From: Dyella sedimenti | GTDB lineage: Bacteria; Pseudomonadota; Gammaproteobacteria; Xanthomonadales; Rhodanobacteraceae | Assembly (NCBI RefSeq): GCF_022760995.1 | Contig: NZ_JAKWJO010000010.1 | Span: 1-64,000 of the forward strand | DNA: 64,000 nucleotides | Direction of reading: 5' to 3' | Shown here: positions 52,045 through 61,410 of the stretch, in pieces | Layout of the letters: each line of letters opens with the position of its first letter | Position numbering within the stretch: the first letter of the stretch is position 1 | Translations under genes and position numbers: made by a program | Notes under the pieces: model-generated | Told to the model about the DNA's origin: nothing | What the model saw: the letters and a program-made list of their open reading frames with translations, nothing else | Database searches by the model: none

Positions 52045-53886
52045 GTGGATAGCCACCATTTCCTGGAAACGGCGCTGGTCTTCCTGGTGGCGACGGTCAT
52101 CGCGGTACCGCTGACCAAGCGCTTCAAGCTGGGTTCGGTGCTGGGCTACCTGCTCGCCGGCATCATCATCGGGCCGCAAGAACTTGGCCTGGTCAGCGAC
52201 ACCTCGGGCGTGGCCACCATCTCCGAGTTCGGCGTGGTGCTGATGCTGTTCGTGATCGGCCTGGAGCTGTCGCCGCAGCGCCTGTGGGTGATGCGGCGGC
52301 AGGTGTTCGGCACCGGCCTGCTGCAGGTGCTGGCCACCAGCCTGGTGATCGGCGCGGCCTGCTACTGGTTGCTGGGCCTCACCGACAAGGCCGCCGTGAT
52401 CGTCGGCGGCAGCCTGGCGCTGTCCTCCACCGCGTTCGGCCTGCAGATCCTCGCCGAGCGCAAGGAGGCCGGCACGCCCTATGGCCGCCAGGCCTTCGCC
52501 ATCCTGCTGTTCCAGGACCTGGCGGCGATCCCGCTGATCGCCGCCGTGCCGCTGCTGGCCAGCGCCTCGGGCAAGCACGGCTTCGATCTCACGGCAGTGC
52601 TGCGCACGGTGGGCGCGATCATCGCGGTGATGGTCGGCGGCCGCTACCTGCTGCGCCCGGTGTTTCGCTTCGTGGCCAAGGCGGACACGGTGGAGGTATC
52701 CACCGCCACCGCGCTGCTGGTGGTGATGGGTACCGCCTGGCTGATGGAACAGGTGGGCATGTCGGCCACGCTGGGCGCCTTCCTCGCCGGCGTGCTGCTG
52801 GCCGATTCGGAATACCGCCACGAGCTGGAATCGCACCTGGAGCCGTTCAAGGGCCTGCTGCTCGGCCTGTTCTTCATCAGCGTGGGCATGTCGATGGACG
52901 TGACCCTGCTGCTGCGCCAGCCGCTCACCGTCGTCCTGCTGGTGGCCGGCCTGCTGCTGGTCAAGGGCGCGCTGCTGTGGCCACTGGGGCGCGTGGTGGG
53001 CCGGCTCGACCCGCGCGACGCGCTGCGCCTGGCGGTGCTGCTGGCCTGCGGCGGCGAATTCGCCTTCGTGGTGCTCAAGCTGGCGCGCGAGCAGAACCTC
53101 ATCACCGGCGAGCAGCACGGCCTGCAGGTGCTGGCGATCACCCTGTCGATGGCGCTCACCCCGCTGCTGGTGGCGCTCTGCGGCCGCGTGCTCGGCGCCA
53201 AGCCGAAGAAGGCGCGCGAGTTCGACACCATCGTGGCCGATTCGCCGCGCGTGATCATCGCCGGCTACGGCCGCATGGGGCAGATCGTGGCGCGCGTGCT
53301 GCGCGCCCACGGCATCTCGTTCGTGGCGCTGGACCATTCGGTGGAGCAGATCGACCTGGTGCAGCGCTTCGGCACGCAGAACAACATCTTCTACGGCGAT
53401 CCGGCGCGGCCGGAGCTGCTGCGCGCCGCGCAGGCCGACCAGGCCGACGTGTTCGTGCTGGCGGTGGATGATCCCGAGGCCAGCCTGCGCACCGCGCGGC
53501 TGGTGCGGCGGATGTACCCGGACCTGAAGATCATCGCCCGCGCGCGCAACCGCCAGCATGTCTGGCGCCTGATGGACCTGGGCGTGGAGATGCCGGTGCG
53601 CGAGACGCTGTATTCCAGCCTCAAGATGACCCGGCAGACGCTGGAGGCGCTGGGCATGTCGGCGGAGCTGGCGGCCGACCGCGTGGAGCGCTTCCGCCGC
53701 CACGACGCCGAGTTGCTCAAGCGCCAGTACCTGGTGTACGACGACGATGCCCGCATCAAGCAGACCACGCGCGAGGCGCTGGCGGACCTGGACCAGCTGT
53801 TCCAGGCCGACGCCGAGCCCGAGCCCAAGTCCGAGCGCAAGCGGCCCACCGGCGTCACTCCGGGCGACCAGGACGTCACACGCTGA
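52045..53886 (+). CDS. KefB/KefC-like K+:H+ antiporter with TrkA-N domain
   Basis: A 613-aa inner-membrane protein with GTG start (VDSHHFLETALVFLVATVIAVPL). The CPA2 exchanger domain has about twelve membrane segments, with LFQDLAAIPL as the ion-binding motif (Gln-Asp) and LGAFLAGVLLADSEYRHE typical of Kef. The C-terminal RCK/TrkA-N domain carries GYGRMGQIVARVL, a dinucleotide-binding Rossmann motif, and ALDHSVEQIDLVQRFG. Kef systems release K+ and acidify the cytoplasm during electrophile stress and are gated by glutathione adducts. No KefF/KefG-like ancillary gene is adjacent. Confidence 0.9.
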   Translation: MDSHHFLETALVFLVATVIAVPLTKRFKLGSVLGYLLAGIIIGPQELGLVSDTSGVATISEFGVVLMLFVIGLELSPQRLWVMRRQVFGTGLLQVLATSLVIGAACYWLLGLTDKAAVIVGGSLALSSTAFGLQILAERKEAGTPYGRQAFAILLFQDLAAIPLIAAVPLLASASGKHGFDLTAVLRTVGAIIAVMVGGRYLLRPVFRFVAKADTVEVSTATALLVVMGTAWLMEQVGMSATLGAFLAGVLLADSEYRHELESHLEPFKGLLLGLFFISVGMSMDVTLLLRQPLTVVLLVAGLLLVKGALLWPLGRVVGRLDPRDALRLAVLLACGGEFAFVVLKLAREQNLITGEQHGLQVLAITLSMALTPLLVALCGRVLGAKPKKAREFDTIVADSPRVIIAGYGRMGQIVARVLRAHGISFVALDHSVEQIDLVQRFGTQNNIFYGDPARPELLRAAQADQADVFVLAVDDPEASLRTARLVRRMYPDLKIIARARNRQHVWRLMDLGVEMPVRETLYSSLKMTRQTLEALGMSAELAADRVERFRRHDAELLKRQYLVYDDDARIKQTTREALADLDQLFQADAEPEPKSERKRPTGVTPGDQDVTR

Positions 53887-53899
53887 ACCGCGGCTAGCC

Positions 53900-54182
53900 A
53901 TGTCATGCGACGACACGCCGTTGCAGCCCGACGAGCATGGGGTCGACTGGCTGCTGCGCTTTGCCGATGAGACGTCGGCGGCCTTCCATCCTGGCGGCGG
54001 TGGGGTGTCCGCTGGTGGTGCTGTTCGGCAATCGCTGGCCGGCGGTATGGCGGCCGCGCAGTGCCAGCGGCAGCGCGGTGAGCGTGCTCGGCGGCCTGCC
54101 AAGCGTGGACGGGATCGCGCTGGAGCAGGTGGTGCAGGCGTGGCGCCAGTTGCCGCCACGCCCGGAATCCGCCCCGCGCTAG
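53900..54182 (+). pseudogene. Probable remnant of a glycosyltransferase family 9 (heptosyltransferase-like) gene
   Basis: The segment after about 53990 reads LAAVGCPLVVLFGNRWPAVWRPRS and then VSVLGGLPSVDGIALEQVVQAW. This matches the end of GT9 glycosyltransferases (LAAALGxPxVxLFGxTxPxxWxP ... I/L-xxV). Just upstream, in another frame, FADETSAAFHPGGGG ends in a HPGxG-like motif of the same family. The two parts are out of frame and most of the domain is missing, so this looks like a decayed gene. Alternatively it is a non-coding spacer between the antiporter and ankyrin genes. Confidence 0.4.
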
Positions 54183-54198
54183 CCGGCCGGGCGGCGCC

Positions 54199-57100
54199 TC
54201 AGTCGGCCGGCTGGGCCGGCTGCCTCAGCATCTGCCGCACGCTGGGAATGCCCGAGGCGTTGCGGGCGGCCAGCTCATGGGCGATATCGACATAGCCGAT
54301 GGCTCGCGCCACGTCTGCGGCCGTGCGGCCGAAGGCGTCGGCGGCCTGGCGGTCGGCGCCGCGCGCCAGCAGCACGCGCGCCGGTGCCAGCAGGGCGTGC
54401 ATGGCGCAGGCGTGCAGGGCGGTGACGCCGCGCTGGTCGGCGTGCTCCAGCTTGGCGCCGGCATCCAGCAGCACCGGCACCAGCGCGCCGATGTGGGTGG
54501 GATCGCAAGGACTGCCCGGGCGCAGGTGCGCGCCCAGCAGCAGCAGCAGCGGCGTCTTGCCTTCCTTGTCCGCCAGGCCCACGTCCGCGCCGTGCTTGAG
54601 CAGCGTGTCGAACAGCCGGCGCGCGCGCAGGCTGTCGTTGTGGTCGAAGCCGAACTGCGCGGCGGCGTGCAATGCGGCATGGCCGCGCGCATCGGCGGCG
54701 TTGACGTCGGCGCCGCCGTCGAGCAGCAGTTCGGCGAGCTCGGGATAGCCCATCGCCGCGGCGATCATCAGCGCGGTGGCCTCGCCCGGCAGGCGCTGGT
54801 CCACCGCCACGCCGTGCTGCAGCAGCAGCGCGACCAGGGCCTCGCGGCGCGCGCCCACGGCGGCGGCCAGCGGGGTCATGCCGTTGGTGGCCGCCTGGCT
54901 GGCATCGGCGCCCTTGTCCAGCAGCAGGGCCGCCACCTCGCGGTGGCCCGCGCCACAGGCGTGCAGCAAGGCGGTGGCGCCCTGGTGGTCGCGGGTATCC
55001 ACGGCGAAGCCCAGTTCGAGCAAGCGATCCACCGCGCCGAGCGCGCCGGCGGCGGCGGCTGTCGGCAGGTCGCCGGGGCGCAGCGGACGGGCCGGGCGAG
55101 TCCACTCGCCCCAGTTCAGCCAGCGCTCGATCGCTTTATGTTCCAGCGAAAGCCCCAGCGGCGTCTCGCCGTTGGCGTCGATCGCCTCGGGGTCGGCGCC
55201 GTGCGCCACCAGCGCGCGCACCAGCGGCAGCGCGCCCTCGCCGTGCTCCAGCGCGGCGAACAGCGGCGTGCGGCCGTGGCTGTCGCGCGTGTTGGGATCG
55301 CAGCCGCGCGCCAGCAGGGTTTCCAGCAGCGCCTGATGCCCGAAGGTGGCGGCGAGATGCACGGGCGTGCGCTCGCGCGCGTCCGGGCCGAACGGATCGG
55401 CGCCGCGCTCCAGCATCGCCAGCGGCAGCGCCGCGCCCTGCACGCTGTCCTCCAGGCGCAGCAGCGCCTGCGCCAGCAGGCCGGCGCCCGCCGGGCTGGC
55501 GCCGGCCTGCAGCAGGTCCTCCACCGCTTCGCTGGCGGCGGGCAGGCGCTGCAGCAGCGCGTCGAACAGGCGGCGGCCTAGCGGCGGCAACTGCGGCTCG
55601 CGCGGTTCGTCGACGTCGGCATCGTCCACCAGCTGCGGCTGCAGGCGGGCCTCCGGGTCCAGCGCGTGGTCGAGCAGCCAGCGCCGCGCGGCGCTTTGGC
55701 CGGGCGTGGCCAGGTCCAGATAGAGCTGGGCCAGCTGGGCCTGCGGCCACTCGCGCACGCGGGCGCTGAAGGTGGACACGACGGCCCAGTGCCCGAAGCG
55801 CAGCGCGTCGAGCAGGTGGGCCGGGGTGTCGGCGCCCTCGGGCAGGGCATCCAGGCTCAGGCTGGCCGGCAGCGGGGTTTCCGGATCGAGCAGGGCCACC
55901 AGGTCCCAGCGGCCGGCGGCGGCGGCGTGGTCGAGCGCGCTGCGGCCATCGCTGCCCACGGCCTTGGGCTCGGCGCCCAGGGCGAGCAGGGCGCGGACAG
56001 TCTCGGCATGGGCGCGCGGCGACTGGCACGCCAGGGTGAGCGCGTCGCGGCCATGGCTGTCGCGGGCGCGGGCGTCCGCCTGGGCCTCGGCCAGCAGCTT
56101 GACGATGCCTACCGCACCGGCGCGCGCCGCCTCCATCAGGGCGGTGCTGCCGTGGCGATCGGCCAGGTTCACGTCGGCGCCGGCGGCGCGCAGCGCGCGG
56201 GCGATCTGCTCGTGGCCCTCGGCGGCGGCGGCCATCAGGGCGCTGCGATGGCGCGCGTCCACCGCGTTCACCGCGGCACGGTGCTTGAGCAGCAGCTTGA
56301 TGCCTTCCACGTCGTCGTCGGCCACGCCGGCAGCCGCCACCAGGGCGGGCTCGCCATCGGCGGGGGTGGGCTTGGCGCCGCGCTCGAGCAGGAACTTCGC
56401 CACTGGCCAGTTGGCCGCGCGGCAGGCCACCGCCAGCGGGCTCAGTCCTTTCTTGTCGAGCGCGTTGATGGGGGCGCCGGCGTCCAGCAGCATCGCCGCC
56501 ACGATCGGTTCGCCGCTCAGCACCGCGCCATGCAGCGGAGTGTTGCCTTCGGCGTCGGCGGCCAGCGCATTGGCGCCATTGGCCAGCAGGGTCATCACCG
56601 CCTCGGCGCGGCCATGCCAGCTGTCGCGCGTGGCGGCCAGCAGCGGGGTGAGCCCGCCGCTGGCGCGGTTGACGTCGGCACCCTTGGCAATCAGGGCGCG
56701 CAGCAGGCGGGTGTCCGGCAGCAGGGCCGCCAGCATCAGTACCGGGCGCTGGTCGCGATCGTCGGAAGGTGGCGCGGTGTTCGGGTCGGCGCCGGCCTCG
56801 ACCAGGGCGATGGCGCGCTCGATGTCGCCATCGCGCGTGGCGGCCAGCAGAGCCCGGGCCTGCTCCGGCGTGCCGGCGGTGCGTTCCTGCTCGCTCAGCT
56901 GCGGGGCCGGCCTGGGGGCCGGGGCGGCCTTCGGTTCGGGCGCGTCACGGCGTGCTGGACGGCGGTTCTCGCACAGCAGGGCGCGCAGCGTGCGGTTGGC
57001 GATCACCAGGCAGCCCACCGGCATCAGCACCACGCCGTAGAGCGCCAGCGCGGCGGTGCGCAGTTCCGAGGGCAGCACGCCGTACAGCCCGGTCAGCGCG

Positions 57101-57654
57101 ATGCCGACGAAGGCCAGCGCCAGCAGCGCGAACGCGGCCGGCAGGTAGTGGGTGAAGAAGCGCTCCTCGCGCGAGAGGTGGCGGCCGAAGGTGAGGCTGC
57201 GCGCGGTGGCGGTGAAGATCCACGAGCCGTCGCTCTGCACCGGGTAGGCATCGTCCCAGACATAGACCAGGCCGAATGCTGGCCATACCCGCCATAGCAC
57301 GCCCAGCGCCACCACCAGCGCGCCAGCCAGCATCAGCGCGCCGCCCAGGCTGGGCGACTGGTTGAGCATCAGCATCGGCCAGGCCACCAGCAGGAACACC
57401 AGCACCACGTAGGCGGTGAACATCACCAGGTAGGCAGCGCCGCGGCGCAGCACGGTGCGGCCGAAGCGCGGCTCGGGATCGAATCCGATGGCGTGGCACA
57501 CGGCCGCCATGGTCAGCGCATTGGCGATCAGCAGGGGAATCAGGGCCAGCGGATGCGCCCCGAGCGCGGCGATCGCGGTGGCGATCAGTCCGGGCACAAA
57601 CCAGGCGAGGGCTTGCAGTTTCGGGGGCGGGCGACGCGTTTTTGAATAGGCCAT
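54199..57654 (-). CDS. Large membrane-anchored ankyrin-repeat protein
   Basis: An 1151-aa protein. The first ~235 residues hold about five or six membrane helices (for example ALAWFVPGLIATAIAAL and LALAFVGIALTGLYGVL). A Pro/Ala/Arg linker follows, and then, from residue ~255 to the end, a very long array of ankyrin repeats (GNTPLHGAVLSGEPIVAAMLLDAGA, GRTPLFAALEHGEGALPLV and some twenty others), interrupted near 600-720 by a helical stretch without clear repeats. Ankyrin arrays bind proteins; the partner is unknown. Such long membrane-tethered ankyrin proteins occur in Xanthomonadales, sometimes next to catalase or nucleoid genes, but nothing here indicates a role. Confidence 0.85.
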   Translation of the reverse strand: MAYSKTRRPPPKLQALAWFVPGLIATAIAALGAHPLALIPLLIANALTMAAVCHAIGFDPEPRFGRTVLRRGAAYLVMFTAYVVLVFLLVAWPMLMLNQSPSLGGALMLAGALVVALGVLWRVWPAFGLVYVWDDAYPVQSDGSWIFTATARSLTFGRHLSREERFFTHYLPAAFALLALAFVGIALTGLYGVLPSELRTAALALYGVVLMPVGCLVIANRTLRALLCENRRPARRDAPEPKAAPAPRPAPQLSEQERTAGTPEQARALLAATRDGDIERAIALVEAGADPNTAPPSDDRDQRPVLMLAALLPDTRLLRALIAKGADVNRASGGLTPLLAATRDSWHGRAEAVMTLLANGANALAADAEGNTPLHGAVLSGEPIVAAMLLDAGAPINALDKKGLSPLAVACRAANWPVAKFLLERGAKPTPADGEPALVAAAGVADDDVEGIKLLLKHRAAVNAVDARHRSALMAAAAEGHEQIARALRAAGADVNLADRHGSTALMEAARAGAVGIVKLLAEAQADARARDSHGRDALTLACQSPRAHAETVRALLALGAEPKAVGSDGRSALDHAAAAGRWDLVALLDPETPLPASLSLDALPEGADTPAHLLDALRFGHWAVVSTFSARVREWPQAQLAQLYLDLATPGQSAARRWLLDHALDPEARLQPQLVDDADVDEPREPQLPPLGRRLFDALLQRLPAASEAVEDLLQAGASPAGAGLLAQALLRLEDSVQGAALPLAMLERGADPFGPDARERTPVHLAATFGHQALLETLLARGCDPNTRDSHGRTPLFAALEHGEGALPLVRALVAHGADPEAIDANGETPLGLSLEHKAIERWLNWGEWTRPARPLRPGDLPTAAAAGALGAVDRLLELGFAVDTRDHQGATALLHACGAGHREVAALLLDKGADASQAATNGMTPLAAAVGARREALVALLLQHGVAVDQRLPGEATALMIAAAMGYPELAELLLDGGADVNAADARGHAALHAAAQFGFDHNDSLRARRLFDTLLKHGADVGLADKEGKTPLLLLLGAHLRPGSPCDPTHIGALVPVLLDAGAKLEHADQRGVTALHACAMHALLAPARVLLARGADRQAADAFGRTAADVARAIGYVDIAHELAARNASGIPSVRQMLRQPAQPAD

Positions 57655-57725
57655 GGGCTCGGAGTATAGGAATCGTTACGACCCCAGACGGTAATCCGGT
57701 GTTAACGGCGGCGAATGCCGCGACT

Positions 57726-58022
57726 TCAGTGCTTGCCGCCGCGGTCCTGCGGCGTGCTCATGTAGGCGGGATGATTGGCGGTGGCCAGCGAATGCGGCGG
57801 TGGCATCTGCAGGTGCCAGCCCTGCTGCTGCAGGTGCTTGAGCACTTGCTGCGCGTCCTCCAGCGGCAGCTTGCGCTGGCCGGTGAGTTCCACTTCCAGC
57901 GCGAAGCGCAGTTCGCCCAGCATCAGGGCCAGTGACTCGGGGATGCAGGCGAAGTCGTCGCGGCGGCCCAGCCACAGGTAGGTGTCGCTCTTGCGTTGGC
58001 TGGCATAGACGTAGCAGTGCAT
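57726..58022 (-). CDS. ycgL: YcgL-domain protein
   Basis: A 98-aa cytoplasmic protein of the YcgL family, common in gammaproteobacteria and of unknown function. MHCYVYASQRKSDTYLWLGRRDDF and the helix ALMLGELRFALEVELT match the family fold; PLEDAQQVLKHLQQQGWHLQMPPP is the conserved end. Start ATG 58022 fits the family's beginning 'M(K/H)C(Y/F)VY(R/A)S'. The extra C-terminal tail (HPAYMSTPQDRGGKH) is normal for the group. It lies upstream of the ankyrin gene on the same strand and is divergent from fadL. Confidence 0.88.
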   Translation of the reverse strand: MHCYVYASQRKSDTYLWLGRRDDFACIPESLALMLGELRFALEVELTGQRKLPLEDAQQVLKHLQQQGWHLQMPPPHSLATANHPAYMSTPQDRGGKH

Positions 58023-58325
58023 GGCGACACCCGTCGGCGTGAATCGGAAGGATGGGCGCACTGGTGCAGCGCGGGTAACAAGGTTAGCAGCCCCGGGCCA
58101 GCCCATTCCATGCCGACGTGAGGACGATCTGCAGTCATTCACCTGCGATCGGCGGAGAACGGTGCCCATCGGCGCAAAACGTTTTGCTGCAACCGCACTT
58201 GCAAGCCCTGTGGCGAATCGGCACAGTGCCGGCCTGGGGTATCAAACGCGCGTATGAAAATCGATTCCGCCGTCAAGCCCCCGCTACGACCCGAGCCAGA
58301 CCAAACGATAAGCAGGAGCTTGCTG
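58023..58325. other. Divergent intergenic region (303 bp) between ycgL and fadL
   Basis: No gene is visible. The region contains a perfect palindrome at 58174-58187 and then the fadL leader. An in-frame ATG at 58254 would extend FadL by 24 residues, but these do not look like a signal peptide. Nothing else stands out. Confidence 0.4.
58174..58187. promoter_or_regulatory. Perfect 14-bp palindrome upstream of fadL
   Basis: GCAAAACGTTTTGC has no central spacer. AAACGTTT cores of this type are bound by LacI-family repressors, and CAAAN(2-4)TTTG-like sites by PsrA/FadR-type fatty-acid regulators. It lies about 140 bp before fadL and could belong to fadL or ycgL. Confidence 0.5.
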
Positions 58326-59765
58326 ATGCAGATGTCATTCCGTCAATTTTCGCGTGCGGGCCGTCCGCTCACGCTCGCTGCGCTGAGCCTGGCCATCCTG
58401 GGGACGCTTGCGGTGCCGCAGCGCGCGCATGCCAGCGCCTTCCAGTTGCACGAGGACAGTGCCGCCGCCATGGGCCGTGCCTACGCTGGTTCCACCACGG
58501 CGGGCGGCGATGTGTCGGTGGTGGCCAACAACCCGGCCGCCATGAGCGAGCTGCACGGTACCTATTTCCAGGCGGACGTCACCGCCATCAACTTCGGCGC
58601 CAACTTCAGCGGTTCGGCCCATGATGCGCTGGGTCGCCCGATCAGCGGCGGCAACGGCGGCAACGCGGGCACCACCATGCCGGTGCCGGCCTTCTTCTTT
58701 GCCACCCAGCTGGGCGACAAGTGGCATGTCGGCGCGGCCTTCACCGTGCCGTTCGGCTTCCAGACCGAGTACGACTCCAACTGGGTGGGCCGCTACAACG
58801 CCATCAAGTCCAAGTTCGAATCGCTGGACGGCACGCTGTCGCTGTCCTACGACGTGTCCGACACCTTCTCGCTGGGCGTCAGCGGCATCGCGCAGAAAAC
58901 CTCGGCCGAGCTGACCTCGGCAGTCAACTACAACGCCGTGGGCCTGGGCCTGATCAGCCAGGGCGTGGGCGCGGGAGCGATCCCGCCGGCCGCCGCGCCG
59001 GGGCTGATCAGCCAGGTCGGTGCCGTGGTGCCGCCGGGTACGGACGGCTATGCGCGCATCAAGGGCGACGACTGGGCGTACGGCTACCAGGTCGGCATGC
59101 TGTGGAAGATCAGCCCGAACGACCGCTTCGCGCTGAACTACCGCTCCAAGATCTCGCACACGCTGGAAGGCACCGCCAACTTCACCGTGCCGGCCAACGT
59201 GCAGGCGCTGCTGGCCAACCCGACCGTGGCCGCGTTGCTGGCTGGCGCCGGCGGCGTGCCGTTCACCCACACCGACGGCGCCGCGCCGTTCACCACCCCG
59301 GCCGAGGCCACCGCCAGCTACTGGCACCAGGAAGAGAAATTCGGCCTGGGCATGGATGTGTCCTGGACCAAGTGGGACGTGTTCAAGAGCCTGAACGTGT
59401 ACTACGCCAACCCGGCGCAGCCCACCACCAGCGAAGCGTTCAACTGGAAGAACAGCTGGTACATCGCCATCGGCGGCGACTACTACGTCAACGACAAGCT
59501 GACCCTGCGCGCCGGCGTGGCGCTGGACACCACGCCGACCCAGACGGCGACCCGCGACCCGCGCGTGCCCGACGGCACCCGCCAGTTCGTCTCCGTCGGC
59601 CTTGGCTACAAGGTCAACGAGCGCTTCGAGCTCAACGCCTCGTATGCGCACATCTTCGTCAACAGCGCGCGCGTCAATGCGGCCAGCTCCACTGCCGACA
59701 TGATTACCGGCGAGTACGACGACTACGGCAACCTGCTGAGCCTGTCGGCCCAGTACAAGTTCTGA
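58326..59765 (+). CDS. fadL: FadL-family outer-membrane long-chain fatty acid transporter
   Basis: A 479-aa outer-membrane protein. The signal peptide ends near AHASAFQLHE, so the mature N-terminus would be SAFQLHEDSAAAMGRAYAGS, the typical FadL hatch start. VVANNPAAMSEL carries the conserved NPA motif. The rest is a 14-strand barrel ending LSAQYKF with terminal Phe. It takes up long-chain fatty acids or other hydrophobic compounds. ATG 58326 has a GGAG-type site upstream; ATG 58332 is an alternative. A strong intrinsic terminator follows 24 bp after the stop codon. Confidence 0.93.
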   Translation: MQMSFRQFSRAGRPLTLAALSLAILGTLAVPQRAHASAFQLHEDSAAAMGRAYAGSTTAGGDVSVVANNPAAMSELHGTYFQADVTAINFGANFSGSAHDALGRPISGGNGGNAGTTMPVPAFFFATQLGDKWHVGAAFTVPFGFQTEYDSNWVGRYNAIKSKFESLDGTLSLSYDVSDTFSLGVSGIAQKTSAELTSAVNYNAVGLGLISQGVGAGAIPPAAAPGLISQVGAVVPPGTDGYARIKGDDWAYGYQVGMLWKISPNDRFALNYRSKISHTLEGTANFTVPANVQALLANPTVAALLAGAGGVPFTHTDGAAPFTTPAEATASYWHQEEKFGLGMDVSWTKWDVFKSLNVYYANPAQPTTSEAFNWKNSWYIAIGGDYYVNDKLTLRAGVALDTTPTQTATRDPRVPDGTRQFVSVGLGYKVNERFELNASYAHIFVNSARVNAASSTADMITGEYDDYGNLLSLSAQYKF

Positions 59766-59789
59766 GCGCGCCGTTCGCGATGCATCGGG

Positions 59790-59818
59790 AGGCCGCCCCA
59801 TGGGCGGCCTTTCTTTTT
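59790..59818 (+). terminator. Intrinsic terminator of fadL
   Basis: AGGCCGCCC (59790-59798) pairs perfectly with GGGCGGCCT (59802-59810) around a CAT loop and is followed by TTCTTTTT. This is a textbook Rho-independent terminator on the plus strand. Confidence 0.92.
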
Positions 59819-59851
59819 GCCGAGTGGAACCTCGCTGCCCTCCGCCCTTAC

Positions 59852-59975
59852 CTGTGGGAGCGCACCTTGTGCGCGACAGGCCTACGTAGCGGTGATGCCG
59901 AACCTCTCTATCGCGACCGCCGGCCATCGTGGCAAGCGCGTGGCGTCGCGGTCGCGCACAGGGTGCGCTCCCACA
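59852..59975. repeat. Second inverted pair of REP-like repeats
   Basis: The left copy (59852-59877) begins CTGTGGGAGCGCACCTTGTG and the right copy (59951-59975) is its inverse with one difference, separated by 73 bp. They are the same repeat as at 47142-47220 and again lie between convergent genes (fadL and the aldehyde dehydrogenase). Confidence 0.7.
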
Positions 59976-59984
59976 AAAAGCGCT

Positions 59985-61397
59985 TCAGCCCAGCCGCATC
60001 AGCAGCTTCAGCATGCGCCGGAAGCGCTCGCCGTAGGGCGGGTTGAGCAGGCCGGCGCCATTGAGGCGGGATTGGTGGAACACCGGCTTGAGATGCGAGA
60101 AGGTGCGGAAACCTTCTTCGCCGTGGTAGCCGCCCAGGCCTGACGGCCCCACGCCGCCGAACGGCAGGCCGTGCTGGGCGATATGGTAGAGCGTGTCGTT
60201 GACGGTGACGCCGCCGGCATGCGTGCGCGACAGCACGCGCTCGACCCGCGCGCGGTCCTGTTCGAACAGGTACAGCGCCAGCGGCTGCGGATGGGCGTTG
60301 ACGTACGCGATGGCCTCGTCCAGCGAGTCATACGGCTGCACCGGCAGCAGCGGGCCGAAGATCTCTTCCTGCATCACCGCCATGCGGTCGTCCACGCCGG
60401 TCAGCATCACGGGGCTGAGCAGGCGCCGCTCGGGCTGGTCCCGCGCATCGCCCAGCGGCTCGATGCGCGCGCCGGCCGCCACGGCGTCGTCGCGCAGCCG
60501 GGCCAGGCGCTGGTACTGGCGGTCGGAGACGATGGAGGCGTATTGCCCTTGTGCGGCCAGGTCGGGATACAGCCGCGCCACGGTGGCGCGCGCCGCGGCG
60601 ACGAAGGCGTCCAGGCGCTCGCGCGGCACCAGCACGTAGTCCGGTGCGATGCAGGTCTGTCCCGCGTTGACCAGCTTGCCGAACACGATGCGCTCGGCCG
60701 CGTGCGCCAGGCGCGCGCCGGGACCGACGATGGCGGGCGACTTGCCGCCCAGTTCCAGCGTCACCGGCGTGAGGTTGGCGGCCGCCGCGCGCATCACGTG
60801 GTGGCCCACCGCGGTGGAGCCGGTGAACAGCAGGTGGTCGAACGGCAGCGCGGAGAAGGCCTGGGCCACCTCGGCATCGCCGGTGACCACCACCACCTCG
60901 TCCGGCGGGAAGTAGCGCGCCACCTGCTCGGCGAACAGCGCCGAGAAGCGCGGCGTGTACTCGCTCATCTTCAGCATCGCGCGGTTGCCGGCGGCGAGCG
61001 CATCGATCAGCGGCCCCACCGCCAGGTACAGCGGATAGTTCCACGGCACGATGATGCCCACCACGCCGCGCGGCTGCGGCAGCAGCGCGGTGCGCGCGGG
61101 CAGGAACACCAGGTTGGCCAGCCCGCGCCGGGGCTTCATCCAGCGCCGGCCGTGCCGGAGCGTGTGGCGCAGGTTGGACAGGCTGGGATACAGCTCCAGC
61201 AGCGCGGTCTCCTCCGCCGGGCGCCGGCCGAAGTCGGCATCGATGGCCTGGGCAAACGCCTCGCGCTGTTCGAGCAGCAGCCGCTCCAGCGTGCGCAGCC
61301 GCTGCGCGCGCACGTTCCACGCGGGCAGCGGGTCGCGCGCCTGCGCCTCGCGCAGGCGCAGCAGGATCGGGTGGAGCGAGGGGCTGGGTTCCTGCAT
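59985..61397 (-). CDS. Aldehyde dehydrogenase, coniferyl-aldehyde-dehydrogenase-like
   Basis: A 470-aa NAD(P)-dependent aldehyde dehydrogenase. The cofactor-binding start is IIVPWNYPLYLAVGPLIDALAAGN, the general base Glu is in TLELGGKSPAIV, and the catalytic Cys is in NAGQTCIAPDYV. The C-terminal region PFGGVGPSGLGGYHGEEGF and the short length match class 3/CalB-like enzymes, which oxidise fatty or aromatic aldehydes and can be membrane-associated through a C-terminal helix (RFRRMLKLLMRLG). It is 13 bp downstream of the TonB receptor gene on the same strand and may share its transcript. Confidence 0.9.
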   Translation of the reverse strand: MQEPSPSLHPILLRLREAQARDPLPAWNVRAQRLRTLERLLLEQREAFAQAIDADFGRRPAEETALLELYPSLSNLRHTLRHGRRWMKPRRGLANLVFLPARTALLPQPRGVVGIIVPWNYPLYLAVGPLIDALAAGNRAMLKMSEYTPRFSALFAEQVARYFPPDEVVVVTGDAEVAQAFSALPFDHLLFTGSTAVGHHVMRAAAANLTPVTLELGGKSPAIVGPGARLAHAAERIVFGKLVNAGQTCIAPDYVLVPRERLDAFVAAARATVARLYPDLAAQGQYASIVSDRQYQRLARLRDDAVAAGARIEPLGDARDQPERRLLSPVMLTGVDDRMAVMQEEIFGPLLPVQPYDSLDEAIAYVNAHPQPLALYLFEQDRARVERVLSRTHAGGVTVNDTLYHIAQHGLPFGGVGPSGLGGYHGEEGFRTFSHLKPVFHQSRLNGAGLLNPPYGERFRRMLKLLMRLG

Positions 61398-61410
61398 GGT
61401 CGACTACCCT

